Origin: an uncultured Enterocloster sp.
Lineage (GTDB): Bacteria > Bacillota > Clostridia > Lachnospirales > Lachnospiraceae
Length of the DNA stretch: 36,951 nucleotides
Reading direction: 5' to 3'
Assembly (NCBI GenBank): GCA_944384065.1
Contig: CALWRY010000013.1
Coordinates: forward strand, 1-36,951
A model generated the notes under the pieces. That model saw nothing but the letters and a program-made list of their open reading frames with translations, ran no database searches and was not told where the DNA came from. Shown here one piece after another: positions 1-7,535 of the stretch; within the stretch, counting starts at the first letter, position 1; each line of letters begins with the position of its first letter. Position numbers and translations under genes: made by a program.

Positions 1-2
1 GA

Positions 3-293
3 AAAATCCGTGAATATTTTGCTGAACTGAATGGGGCGGATTTCACAGAGCCTATCACAGCCGGGATTTTTGTATCGATTGCAGCATGGGCGAGCTACCA
101 GCGTTCCGAAGATAAAACCCCGTATTGGCGAACATTAAAGGCAAACGGAGAATTAAACGCAAAATATCCCGGCGGCATAGAAGCGCAGAAGAAAAAGCTG
201 GAGGCAGAAGGCCACACAATTATTCAGAAAGGACGCACAAATATAAAGTATTTCGTAAATGACTACGAAAAGGCGCTTTTTGAGCTGAAGTAA
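3..293 (+). CDS. C-terminal part of an MGMT-like (alkyltransferase-like) small protein
   Basis: An open frame enters from the left edge and ends at TAA 291-293, giving the last 96 residues. The visible protein contains AAWASYQRSEDKTPYWRTLK, a GELNAKYPGG turn and a basic IIQKGRTNIKYF end. From memory this resembles short clostridial proteins annotated as MGMT family, the DNA-binding fold of O6-methylguanine-DNA methyltransferase. No PCHR active-site motif is visible in this part, so alkyl-transfer activity is not supported. The start lies outside the window, and an intrinsic terminator follows after 24 bases, so this is the last gene of its transcript. The reading frame is secure; the family name is tentative. 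Confidence 0.6.
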   Translation, partial: KIREYFAELNGADFTEPITAGIFVSIAAWASYQRSEDKTPYWRTLKANGELNAKYPGGIEAQKKKLEAEGHTIIQKGRTNIKYFVNDYEKALFELK

Positions 294-317
294 TCTTTTT
301 ATCTCATATCAATAGAC

Positions 318-345
318 GCCGCAGGCTGTCCTGCGGCACTTTTTC
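318..345 (+). terminator. Intrinsic terminator after the MGMT-like gene
   Basis: A perfect 8-bp stem (GCCGCAGG 318-325, CCTGCGGC 330-337) with a 4-base loop is followed by ACTTTTT. Confidence 0.85.
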
Positions 346-511
346 TATCTTTAAAACCCGTGTCACCTCTGAGAAGAAATAGTGCGAGGAGAAACATCTA
401 TGTCAGAAGTAGCGCAATAGACCAATTATGAAAATCGGCCTTATTCCCCTCATTTTCCTCATTGGCGCAATCTGATCTCCAAGCAAAGCCTGAAATAATC
501 AAAAAGAGCGC
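346..511. other. Intergenic stretch with no recognisable gene
   Basis: Between the two terminators I see only a tiny frame (ATG at 400, six codons, with a GAGGAG upstream) and no conserved motif. It may be residual sequence of a lost gene. Confidence 0.4.
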
Positions 512-547
512 AAAAAAGCGGAACACCCCTGTTATTTACAGGGGTGT
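512..547 (-). terminator. Intrinsic terminator of the tRNA operon
   Basis: A perfect 9-bp stem (ACACCCCTG 523-531, CAGGGGTGT 539-547) with a 7-base loop. On the minus strand it is followed by TCCGC and six T (512-517). It lies 52 bases downstream of the tRNA-Leu 3' end. Confidence 0.85.
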
Positions 548-598
548 CCTATAATTCCTCGCCGCTATGCGATATCCATAGACGACGTCATAATCTGA

Positions 599-682
599 TG
601 CGGGTAGCCGGACTTGAACCGGCACGGGATTGCTCCCGAGAGATTTTAAGTCTCTTGTGTCTGCCTATTCCACCATACCCGC
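599..682 (-). tRNA. tRNA-Leu (anticodon UAA)
   Basis: Read on the minus strand the sequence folds as a class II tRNA. The acceptor arm is GCGGGTA/TACCCGC with discriminator A at 599. The anticodon stem AGAGA/TCTCT encloses loop CTTAAAA (anticodon TAA), followed by an extra variable arm (CGGGAGCAATCCCG), and the T arm is GCCGG-TTCAAGT-CCGGC. No CCA is encoded. It is co-transcribed with the upstream tRNA-Tyr. Confidence 0.95.
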
Positions 683-767
683 AGTGTATGAAATACGTAC
701 CTACGGCTGAAAATGAGGCCTTTACGTGCGAAGCACAGATGCCCTTAAGCCAATTATGGTACGTAAA

Positions 768-849
768 TGGGCGAAGGTGGATTCGAACCACCGAAGGCAG
801 TGCCAGCAGATTTACAGTCTGTCCCCTTTGGCCACTCGGGAATTCGCCC
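768..849 (-). tRNA. tRNA-Tyr (anticodon GUA)
   Basis: On the minus strand the acceptor arm is GGGCGAA/TTCGCCC with discriminator A at 768. The anticodon stem CAGA/TCTG encloses CTGTAAA (anticodon GTA), followed by a long variable arm typical of bacterial tRNA-Tyr, and the T arm is GGTGG-TTCGAAT-CCACC. No CCA is encoded. It is the first gene of the Tyr-Leu tRNA operon. Confidence 0.95.
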
Positions 850-871
850 ATAGGTCTGATAAACAACGATT

Positions 872-900
872 ATGATACCATAGACGCGGGGAAAAATCAA
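872..900 (-). promoter_or_regulatory. Promoter of the tRNA-Tyr/tRNA-Leu operon
   Basis: The minus strand carries TTGATT, a 17-base spacer and TATCAT, ending 23 bases before the mature tRNA-Tyr 5' end. This is a good housekeeping-sigma promoter at the right distance. Confidence 0.75.
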
Positions 901-920
901 GAGGGTGAAGAGAAAAATGT

Positions 921-959
921 TACTACGCCGTTTTACGTAGATTTTACAAAAACTATACC
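921..959 (+). promoter_or_regulatory. Candidate Pho box upstream of pstS
   Basis: Four TTTACA-like hexamers occur at exact 11-base intervals: TACTAC (921), TTTACG (932), TTTACA (943) and TATACC (954). Bacillus PhoP binds tandem TT(A/C/T)ACA-type repeats with this 11-base period. The site lies 113 bases before the pstS start. Two -10 choices are possible (TATACC at 954 or TATACT at 992), and I cannot decide between them. No PhoPR gene is present in the window. Confidence 0.45.
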
Positions 960-1071
960 ATACCATGCTTTCTTGGCAATACAAACTTTTGTATACTCCC
1001 AAATGTAACGAAGCAAGAAAATACATCAAAAATATAGCGCGCAAAGCGCAGGAAATGGGAGGCAAAGTTTT

Positions 1072-2034
1072 ATGAGAAAGAACAGCACAAAAGCAATGGC
1101 AGTAATCGGATCCACCGTACTGGCGATGGGAATGCTGGCGGGATGCGGCAGCAGCGCAGAGGAGACCACGGCGGCAGCGACAACCGCAGCAGCCACAACC
1201 GCAGCTGAGGCAGAGACAGAGGCAGAGACCAGCGCAGAGGCTGCAGAGGAGACCACCGAGGCCGCAGCAGAGGAGACAGAGGCCCCCGCAGATTTAAGCG
1301 GCTCCATCAGCATGGTAGGCTCCACCTCCATGGAGAAGTTTGCGAACGCCCTGGCCGAGTCCTTCATGGCTAAGTATCCGGATGTGACCGTGACCGCTGA
1401 GTTCGTAGGATCCGGCGCAGGCGTTGAGGCTGTGACCAACGGAAGCGCGGACATCGGCAACTCCTCCAGAAATCTGACGGATGAGGAGAAGGCGGCTGGC
1501 ATCGCGGAGAACATCGTAGCTATCGACGGCATTGCCGTGGTAACTGACCCGTCCAACACGGTGGAGGATCTGACCAAGCAGCAGCTGACCGACATCTACA
1601 CCGGAACCATCACCAACTGGAGCGAAGTAGGCGGCGAGAGCATGCCCATCGTTGTGGTAGGACGCGAGGCCGGATCCGGCACGAGAAGCGCCTTCGAGGA
1701 GCTCCTGGAAATCGAGGACGCCTGCAAGTATGCGAATGAGCTTGACAGCACCGGCGCTGTGATGGCAAAGGTTGCTTCCACCCCCGGCGCCATCGGCTAT
1801 GTGTCCCTGGATGTTCTGGACGACACCGTGAAGGCCTTAAAGCTTGAGGGAGCCGAGCCCACCGAGGAGAATATCAAGGCTGGCAGCTACTTCTTAAGCC
1901 GTCCCTTCGTAATGGCTACCAAGGGCGAGATCGCCGAGCAGAACGACCTGGTTAAGGCGCTGTTTGACTACATCTACTCTGACGAGGGAAGCGAGATTGT
2001 GAAGTCCGTAGGCCTGATTACGGTAGAGCAGTAA
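1072..2034 (+). CDS. pstS: Phosphate ABC transporter substrate-binding lipoprotein PstS
   Basis: This is the extracytoplasmic phosphate receptor of the high-affinity Pst importer. The 320-residue product has a lipoprotein signal (MLAGC, lipidated Cys about residue 25), then an Ala/Thr/Glu-rich linker to about residue 75. A type II periplasmic binding fold follows. Phosphate-binding loops typical of PstS are visible: the VGSTSMEK start, EFVGSGAGVEAV and REAGSGTRSAF. GGGAGG about 10 bases upstream of the ATG supports the start. It is first of five genes in canonical pst order, and the upstream 11-base repeat array suggests phosphate control. The low-complexity linker probably tethers the binder to the membrane and is common in lipoproteins of these bacteria. 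Confidence 0.96.
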   Translation: MRKNSTKAMAVIGSTVLAMGMLAGCGSSAEETTAAATTAAATTAAEAETEAETSAEAAEETTEAAAEETEAPADLSGSISMVGSTSMEKFANALAESFMAKYPDVTVTAEFVGSGAGVEAVTNGSADIGNSSRNLTDEEKAAGIAENIVAIDGIAVVTDPSNTVEDLTKQQLTDIYTGTITNWSEVGGESMPIVVVGREAGSGTRSAFEELLEIEDACKYANELDSTGAVMAKVASTPGAIGYVSLDVLDDTVKALKLEGAEPTEENIKAGSYFLSRPFVMATKGEIAEQNDLVKALFDYIYSDEGSEIVKSVGLITVEQ

Positions 2035-2067
2035 TTGCATGAGAATATGGAAAGGAGACTTAACTGC

Positions 2068-3003
2068 ATGAGACCGGAAACATTTTCCATACGTTCCCAT
2101 CATGGCAGCAAGTCTACCGTCGAAAAAGCTGCACAGGTGATTTTCACCGCCTGCGGCTTTTTCGCCGTATTGGCTGTTGCCTCGATTACCCTGTACATGG
2201 TGGTCAGCGGTACACCGGCCCTGTTCCAGGTGGGAATCCTGGATATCCTCTTTGGGACCGTGTGGCAGCCGGCCGCTGCGGAGCCCAGCTTTGGAATCCT
2301 ATACGTCATCCTCACATCCATTGTGGGAACCTTCCTGGCCATCCTGATCGGTGTGCCCATCGGTGTGATGACCGCGATTTTCCTGGCAGAGGTGGCTCCC
2401 AAGAAGCTGGCGGATGTTGTCCGTCCGGCGGTTGAGCTCCTGGCCGGCATCCCCTCCGTTATATACGGACTTCTGGGAATCCTGATTTTGAACCCCCTGA
2501 TGTATAAGCTGGAGCTGATTCTCTTTAAGGATTCCACCACCCACCAGTTTACCGGCGGCGCCAACCTGATTTCCGCTGTGCTGGTACTGGCTCTGATGAT
2601 CCTTCCCACGGTCATCAACATCAGCGAGTCCTCCCTGCGGGCGGTTCCCGCCCATTTAAAGAGCGCCTCCCTGGCCCTGGGAGCCACCAAGATCCAGACC
2701 ATCTTCCACGTGATTGTCCCCGCCGCAAAATCCGGCATTATCACAGCCATTGTTCTGGGAACCGGGCGCGCCATCGGCGAGGCCATGGCCATCAGCCTTG
2801 TGTCGGGAAGCTCTGTAAACCTTCCCCTTCCCTTCAACTCCGTCCGCTTCCTGACAACGGCTATCGTGGCGGAGATGGGCTACGCCTCCGGCCTTCACCG
2901 GCAGGTGCTGTTTACAATTGGCCTGGTGCTGTTCGCCTTTATTATGATTATCAACATATCCCTCACGCGATTCTTAAAGAAGGGAGAGAAGAAGAATGAC
3001 TAG
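2068..3003 (+). CDS. pstC: Phosphate ABC transporter permease PstC
   Basis: One of two integral membrane subunits of the Pst importer, 311 residues, with about six hydrophobic segments. The EAA-type loop LGATKIQTIFHVIVPAAKSG contacts the ATPase, and the ELLAGIPSVIYGLLG segment is typical of PstC/PstA. The start is ATG 2068, preceded by AAAGGAGA (2051-2058). An in-frame TTG directly after the pstS stop has no ribosome site and is rejected. The end overlaps the pstA start by 8 bases, suggesting translational coupling. Confidence 0.95.
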   Translation: MRPETFSIRSHHGSKSTVEKAAQVIFTACGFFAVLAVASITLYMVVSGTPALFQVGILDILFGTVWQPAAAEPSFGILYVILTSIVGTFLAILIGVPIGVMTAIFLAEVAPKKLADVVRPAVELLAGIPSVIYGLLGILILNPLMYKLELILFKDSTTHQFTGGANLISAVLVLALMILPTVINISESSLRAVPAHLKSASLALGATKIQTIFHVIVPAAKSGIITAIVLGTGRAIGEAMAISLVSGSSVNLPLPFNSVRFLTTAIVAEMGYASGLHRQVLFTIGLVLFAFIMIINISLTRFLKKGEKKND

Positions 3004-3901
3004 CAATATCGCTGTATCCATCAACCAGACTTCCAAGGTAAGGGACAGCATTTACGGGAAACATGTGCGCACCTCCGATGTGATTCTCACGGGCATCATC
3101 TACGGCTGTGCGGGGATTGCCATGCTGCTCTTGGTGGGCATTCTCGGCTACACTTTCATCCGGGGAATTCCCAATGTGAGCTGGGAGTTTCTAAGCACTG
3201 CCACCAGTACCCTAAAGGGCACGGTGGGTATCCTGGGAAATATTATCAACACCCTGTATATCGTGGTGATCACCCTGTTAATCGCCACCCCCATCGGCGT
3301 GGGATCCGCGATATATCTGAATGAATACGCAAAGCCCGGCCGGGCAGTGCGCGCCATTGAGTTTACCACAGAGACCCTTTCCGGCATTCCCTCCATTATC
3401 TTCGGTCTGTTCGGAATGGTATTCTTTGGAAATACCCTGGGACTGGGATACTCCATTCTGACCGGCGCCCTGACTCTGACGCTTATGATTCTTCCCCTGA
3501 TTACCAGGACCACCCAGGAGGCGCTTAAAACCGTGCCGGACAGCTACCGCCACGGCGCTCTGGGAATCGGCGCAACCAAGTGGTACATGATCCGGACCAT
3601 CCTTCTTCCAAGCGCCATGCCCGGCATCCTGACCGGTGTGATTCTGGCCATCGGACGTATTGTGGGCGAGTCCGCAGCCCTGCTTTTTACCGCAGGAAGC
3701 GGCTACTACCTGCCCAAGAACCTGATTTCCAAGATTTTTGAGTCCGGCGGCACCATGACCATCCAGCTGTACCTGTTCATGCAGAAGGCGAACTATGACG
3801 AGGCCTTTGCCACCGCTGTGGTGCTTTTGGTGGTTGTATTGGGCATCAACGGCCTGGCAAAATTCCTGTCGCACAAGTTCAATGTGGAGACAAAGGTATA
3901 A
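2996..3901 (+). CDS. pstA: Phosphate ABC transporter permease PstA
   Basis: Second membrane subunit of the Pst channel, 301 residues. It has ETLSGIPSIIFGLFG (the PstA counterpart of the PstC motif), the coupling loop LGIGATKWYMIRTILLPSAMPG and several strongly hydrophobic helices. The ATG lies inside the pstC end, with AGGGAGAGAAG just upstream. The N-terminus carries about 30 residues of cytoplasmic sequence before the first helix. It precedes pstB by 30 bases, which contain the pstB ribosome site. Confidence 0.95.
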   Translation: MTSNIAVSINQTSKVRDSIYGKHVRTSDVILTGIIYGCAGIAMLLLVGILGYTFIRGIPNVSWEFLSTATSTLKGTVGILGNIINTLYIVVITLLIATPIGVGSAIYLNEYAKPGRAVRAIEFTTETLSGIPSIIFGLFGMVFFGNTLGLGYSILTGALTLTLMILPLITRTTQEALKTVPDSYRHGALGIGATKWYMIRTILLPSAMPGILTGVILAIGRIVGESAALLFTAGSGYYLPKNLISKIFESGGTMTIQLYLFMQKANYDEAFATAVVLLVVVLGINGLAKFLSHKFNVETKV

Positions 3902-3931
3902 GCCTTTATTGATTATACGAGGAGAATAGCA

Positions 3932-4693
3932 GTGGAAACAAAGACGAAAATCCAAACACAAAACCTGAATCTGTATTATGGGGAAAATCATGCGCTGAAA
4001 AATGTTTCCCTTGATTTATATGAAAATAAGATTACCGCTTTTATCGGGCCCTCCGGCTGCGGCAAGTCCACCTACTTAAAAACACTCAACCGTATGAATG
4101 ATCTGGTGGACAATGTGAAAATCGAAGGGACCGTGCTGCTGGACGATGAGGATATCTACGATCCCCAGGTGGACACCACGCTCCTTCGCAAGAAAATCGG
4201 CATGGTGTTCCAACAGCCCAACCCCTTCCCCATGAGCATCTACGACAATGTGGCCTACGGCCCCAGGATCCACGGGATCAGGAATAAAGCCCAGCTGGAC
4301 GAGATTGTGGAAAAAAGCCTGCGGGGGGCGGCCCTCTGGGATGAGGTGTCCGACCGCTTAAAGAAGTCTGCACTGGGCCTCTCCGGCGGCCAGCAGCAGC
4401 GCCTGTGCATTGCCAGAGCCTTGGCCGTGGAGCCTGAGGTGCTCCTCATGGATGAGCCAACCTCCGCTCTGGATCCTATTTCTACATTGAAGATTGAGGA
4501 CCTGATGGATGACCTTAAGAGCAAGTACACGGTCTGCATCGTGACCCACAATATGCAGCAGGCTACCCGTATCGCGGATTACACCGCCTTCTTCCTGGTG
4601 GGGGAGGTTGTGGAGTATGCGCCCACGGATGAGCTGTTTACCATGCCAAAGGACAAGAGGACTGAGGATTATATTACCGGCCGCTTCGGCTGA
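3932..4693 (+). CDS. pstB: Phosphate ABC transporter ATPase PstB
   Basis: The ATPase that powers phosphate uptake, 253 residues, the usual PstB length. Visible motifs are Walker [10 protein letters not shown] (about residues 39-47), the Q-loop in [17 protein letters not shown] (a PstB hallmark), signature LSGGQQQR, Walker [13 protein letters not shown] and the H-loop in VTHNMQQA. It starts with GTG, supported by ACGAGGAGA 8-12 bases upstream. The C-terminal ITGRFG end is typical of the family. Confidence 0.97.
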   Translation: METKTKIQTQNLNLYYGENHALKNVSLDLYENKITAFIGPSGCGKSTYLKTLNRMNDLVDNVKIEGTVLLDDEDIYDPQVDTTLLRKKIGMVFQQPNPFPMSIYDNVAYGPRIHGIRNKAQLDEIVEKSLRGAALWDEVSDRLKKSALGLSGGQQQRLCIARALAVEPEVLLMDEPTSALDPISTLKIEDLMDDLKSKYTVCIVTHNMQQATRIADYTAFFLVGEVVEYAPTDELFTMPKDKRTEDYITGRFG

Positions 4694-4711
4694 TGGATTG
4701 GGAGAGGGAAA

Positions 4712-5374
4712 ATGAGTGTACGTGTGACATATGAGCTGGAGCTTGAAAAGCTGAATCAGGATTTAAAGGAAATGGGCCGCATGGTGGAGAACGCCATCGA
4801 GCAGACCTTTGTGGCCTTTGAGGATCAGAACCATGAGAAGGCGGAGGAGATCATAAAGGGCGACCGCACAGTGAACGACATGGAGCGGGCCGTGGAGTCC
4901 CGGTGCCTGTCCCTGATCCTGCGCCAGCAGCCCGTGGCCTGCGATCTGCGCCAGGTATCCACCGCCCTCAAGGTGGTGACGGATCTGGAGCGCATCGGGG
5001 ATCACGCCTCCGACATTGCGGAACTGATCCTGCGCATCAAGGTGGAACACGCCTACCACATTGTAAAGCATTTGCCCGCCATGGCATCCGCAGCACAGAA
5101 GATGGTCCATGACGCCATCGAGGCCTTCATCGCCCAGGATCTGGATGCAGCCATGGAGATCATCAAGAGGGACGACGAGGTGGACAGCCTGTTCAACCAG
5201 GTGAAGGAGGACGTCATAGATCTCTTAAAGACATCCCCGGGCCAGGCGGATCAGGGCATTGACCTCCTGATGATCGCCAAGTATCTGGAGCGCATCGGGG
5301 ACCACGCGGTAAATGTGTGCGAGTGGACCCAGTTTTCCAAGACCGGGGCGTTAAAGAACGTGCGGATTATGTAG
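4712..5374 (+). CDS. phoU: Phosphate signalling/uptake regulator PhoU
   Basis: A cytoplasmic three-helix-bundle protein that restrains Pst uptake and, in systems with PhoR, conveys phosphate sufficiency. The 220 residues contain two tandem PhoU repeats, each with the metal-binding motif: ERIGDHASDIAE in the first and ERIGDHAVNVCE in the second. It lies 18 bases after pstB with GGGAGAGGGAAA before the ATG and closes the operon. A strong terminator follows. No phosphate two-component genes are attached. Confidence 0.95.
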   Translation: MSVRVTYELELEKLNQDLKEMGRMVENAIEQTFVAFEDQNHEKAEEIIKGDRTVNDMERAVESRCLSLILRQQPVACDLRQVSTALKVVTDLERIGDHASDIAELILRIKVEHAYHIVKHLPAMASAAQKMVHDAIEAFIAQDLDAAMEIIKRDDEVDSLFNQVKEDVIDLLKTSPGQADQGIDLLMIAKYLERIGDHAVNVCEWTQFSKTGALKNVRIM

Positions 5375-5411
5375 GCAGCTGCGCAGCGCAGGCTGCCGGA
5401 TATAAAAGATA

Positions 5412-5453
5412 GGGCCGGATCGAATTTGCTGGAAAATTCGATTCGGCCCTTTT
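5412..5453 (+). terminator. Terminator of the pst-phoU operon, possibly bidirectional
   Basis: A 15-base arm (5412-5426) pairs with 5435-5449 with one G-T wobble around an 8-base loop, followed by TTTT. It sits between the convergent phoU and COG4091 genes. Read on the minus strand it is followed by ATCTTTTATA, so it could serve both. Confidence 0.85.
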
Positions 5454-5464
5454 GGCGGGTGCGC

Positions 5465-6835
5465 TTACAGCTTTAGGCCCTGCATATACAGCTCATAGGG
5501 AAGGCTTCCGCTGATGTCCACATCCTTCAGGGTGACGGGCTTCCCCTCCTTCACATCGTTCAGAAGGACGGCGCCGTTTAACAGGTAGAAGGGAGCGGCG
5601 TCAGGGGCGTTCTTTACCTCCCACAGCTCCGGCACAAGGCCGTCGATGGAGTGATGGTGTCCGGCTACGGTGAGAGCTGTGCCCTTGGGGAGATCCCTTC
5701 GTGCCACGCCGGTCATGACCGTCACCTGACGGCATTCCTCATGGGTTCCCAATCCCAGAAGATCGCCAAGGAGGATAGATACCGGTGTCTCCACGCCCAT
5801 GTAGTGGTAGGGAAGATACATGCAGGCGTATTTTCCGTTGCGGCTCACCACATGGCCCTTGCCGGTGAGGAGATCCCAGACTGTCTTATTTTCACATTTT
5901 ACTATGATAAACTCGCCGCCGGCAAAGCTGGCCTCGTCCGGAGCGCGGAGGTTGCAGAACACGTCGATAACGCCGGTCTGCTTTAAGATGCCGCCGTCCT
6001 CCTCGGGGATAAAGATATCCGCCAGCTCGCTGATCTTGGCGATGGGATAGTTCATTCTGGGGGCGGAGGGGACATAGCCCGTCACATTGGACACCAGGTT
6101 CATCTCGCAGAGGTCAGCGGAGATCACATCCATGTACTTTTCCAGGAGCCTGCGGCGGCCCTCAAGGGTCTTTCGCCCTTCATAGTGCCAGAACTCCTTT
6201 AACTGGGGGATGGCCTCGGAGGGCGGATTCTCCCCTTCCAGATAGGTAAATGCCCCGGTGTCGGGATCCCACACATAATCGTATTCCGTGGCCTTGCCTA
6301 CTGCGATAATCTCCAGGCCCAAAAGCTTACCCCAGGAATAGAGATCCAGGAGATTTCTGGGCTGATCCCCGTTTACCAGGGAGTAGACCGTGTTGTGCTC
6401 TGCCGCGATGCGGTTTAAAATGGGGCCGCACACACTGTCCGTTTCCTTGGAAACCATGTACACATTGATGCCCCGCTTCAAGGCCTCAGCTGACACCTCG
6501 GCGGACACCGCCGTGTTTCCCGTGCACTCCACCAGGGCTGTGATATCGCTCTCCAGCACCAGGCGGAAGTCCTTTACAATCAGCACCGCGTCCCTGGGCG
6601 CGTTTTTCACCTGATCTGCATCCTCGCACACCAGGATTTTATCTGCTTCATAGCCCAGGCCAGTGAGAACCTCCATACACTCGTCGGTGTGGCGGGAGGA
6701 GATGAGGCGCAGCTCCATGAACGCCACCTTGGGAATCTGAGCCAGCAGGGTGTAGCCATAGCCGCGTGTGGCGCCGATGATGCCTACACGGGATTTCTTT
6801 CCGCTGCAGTTTTTAAATAAATTCGTATAATCCAT
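5465..6835 (-). CDS. COG4091-type NAD(P)-dependent oxidoreductase (DRL/homoserine dehydrogenase-like with SAF domain)
   Basis: The product has 456 residues with an N-terminal Rossmann segment (VGIIGATRGYG, about 17-27), CTGNTAVSAE near 104 and the family hallmark NGDQPRNLL near 155. The C-terminal SAF-like region includes VARRDLPKGTALTVAGHHH. This is COG4091, the family of the Brucella DXR-like (DRL) reductoisomerase; most members have no assigned reaction. It is the last gene of a sigma-54-controlled operon with a 3-oxo-tetronate kinase-like and an aldolase-like gene. An oxidation or isomerisation of a sugar acid is therefore the likely role (inference). The start is ATG 6835 with AGAAAGGA 9 bases upstream; an in-frame ATG at 6952 would overlap the aldolase gene and has no ribosome site. 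Confidence 0.75.
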   Translation of the reverse strand: MDYTNLFKNCSGKKSRVGIIGATRGYGYTLLAQIPKVAFMELRLISSRHTDECMEVLTGLGYEADKILVCEDADQVKNAPRDAVLIVKDFRLVLESDITALVECTGNTAVSAEVSAEALKRGINVYMVSKETDSVCGPILNRIAAEHNTVYSLVNGDQPRNLLDLYSWGKLLGLEIIAVGKATEYDYVWDPDTGAFTYLEGENPPSEAIPQLKEFWHYEGRKTLEGRRRLLEKYMDVISADLCEMNLVSNVTGYVPSAPRMNYPIAKISELADIFIPEEDGGILKQTGVIDVFCNLRAPDEASFAGGEFIIVKCENKTVWDLLTGKGHVVSRNGKYACMYLPYHYMGVETPVSILLGDLLGLGTHEECRQVTVMTGVARRDLPKGTALTVAGHHHSIDGLVPELWEVKNAPDAAPFYLLNGAVLLNDVKEGKPVTLKDVDISGSLPYELYMQGLKL

Positions 6836-6871
6836 AATGTTCATTCCTTTCTGCTGATATATATTTTTGCG

Positions 6872-6908
6872 GCGGCTCCTGAACGGCTGCCGTTCGGCCG
6901 CTGTTTTT
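6872..6908 (+). other. Nested stem-loop between the aldolase and oxidoreductase genes
   Basis: GCGGC (6872-6876) pairs with GCCGC (6897-6901) and inner AACGG (6882-6886) with CCGTT (6890-6894). T-rich sequence follows on the plus strand only, so in the operon mRNA (minus) it is a hairpin without a U-tract. It may stabilise or process the transcript. Confidence 0.4.
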
Positions 6909-6909
6909 C

Positions 6910-7521
6910 TTACATAAAGAGTCCGGCGCTGCGAAATTCTTTCTTTGTCCAAAGCTCCCAGGCAATTCGCGCGCTCTCCTCCATCTCCTCAAGGGCGAAG
7001 AAGGCGTCCATAATGGTTTTGCCGGGAACCACAGGCCCGTGCTGCTTTAAGAGAAATCCGTCCGAAGCCTCAGCCCTCTCGCCCAGAGCGGCGAACAGCT
7101 CCGGGGATCCGGGACGCTCGTAGGGAACGAGCCCCACGGTGCCCAGCTTCATCTTAAGATAAGGCGTCAGGGGCGGGATGCAGTCCTGGGGGTGATCCCC
7201 GGCGTAATCCGTAAAGCTCCAGAGAATACAGTAGGGGCTGTGGGTGTGGATGACAGCCTGAATATCCGGGCTTTTCCTATACAGAATCTGGTGCAGAGGG
7301 AGCTCCTTGCTGGGCTTTTTTTCGGAGAGCAGGGTCCCGTCCATGGCGGCCGGGGCGAAATCCCCGGGGCCCAATGTCCCGAAACAGGTTCCGCTGGCGG
7401 AGATATAGATAACATCTTCATGGACAAAGCTGATGTTCGCGGAGGAACCTGCGGTTTTGTTCCGGTTAAACAGGCTCTGGGCCGCCCATATGGCCGCAGC
7501 CTTTTTTTCTTCCAAAGTCAT
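6910..7521 (-). CDS. otnC: Class II aldolase/adducin family protein, OtnC-like (3-oxo-tetronate 4-phosphate decarboxylase)
   Basis: A 203-residue cytosolic enzyme of the zinc-dependent class II aldolase family. Visible are GSSANIS (25-31, phosphate loop), Glu73 in SKELPLH (catalytic-Glu position), zinc ligands His92 and His94 in HTHS, and His161 in KQHGPV. OtnC decarboxylates 3-oxo-tetronate 4-phosphate to dihydroxyacetone phosphate. That assignment rests on the adjacent OtnK-like kinase, because fuculose- and ribulose-phosphate aldolases share the same motifs. It lies 14 bases after the kinase gene with AAAGGAGGT before the ATG, so it is co-translated in the same operon. Confidence 0.78.
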   Translation of the reverse strand: MTLEEKKAAAIWAAQSLFNRNKTAGSSANISFVHEDVIYISASGTCFGTLGPGDFAPAAMDGTLLSEKKPSKELPLHQILYRKSPDIQAVIHTHSPYCILWSFTDYAGDHPQDCIPPLTPYLKMKLGTVGLVPYERPGSPELFAALGERAEASDGFLLKQHGPVVPGKTIMDAFFALEEMEESARIAWELWTKKEFRSAGLFM

Positions 7522-7535
7522 TGCCAGTACCTCCT

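Noticed and set aside
544-1065. Open frames on both strands across this stretch
   Set aside because: They run through two clear tRNA genes and their promoter, so they are chance frames.
2100-2837. A 245-codon minus-strand frame opposite pstC
   Set aside because: It is a shadow of pstC, low in plausible protein features and without a ribosome site.
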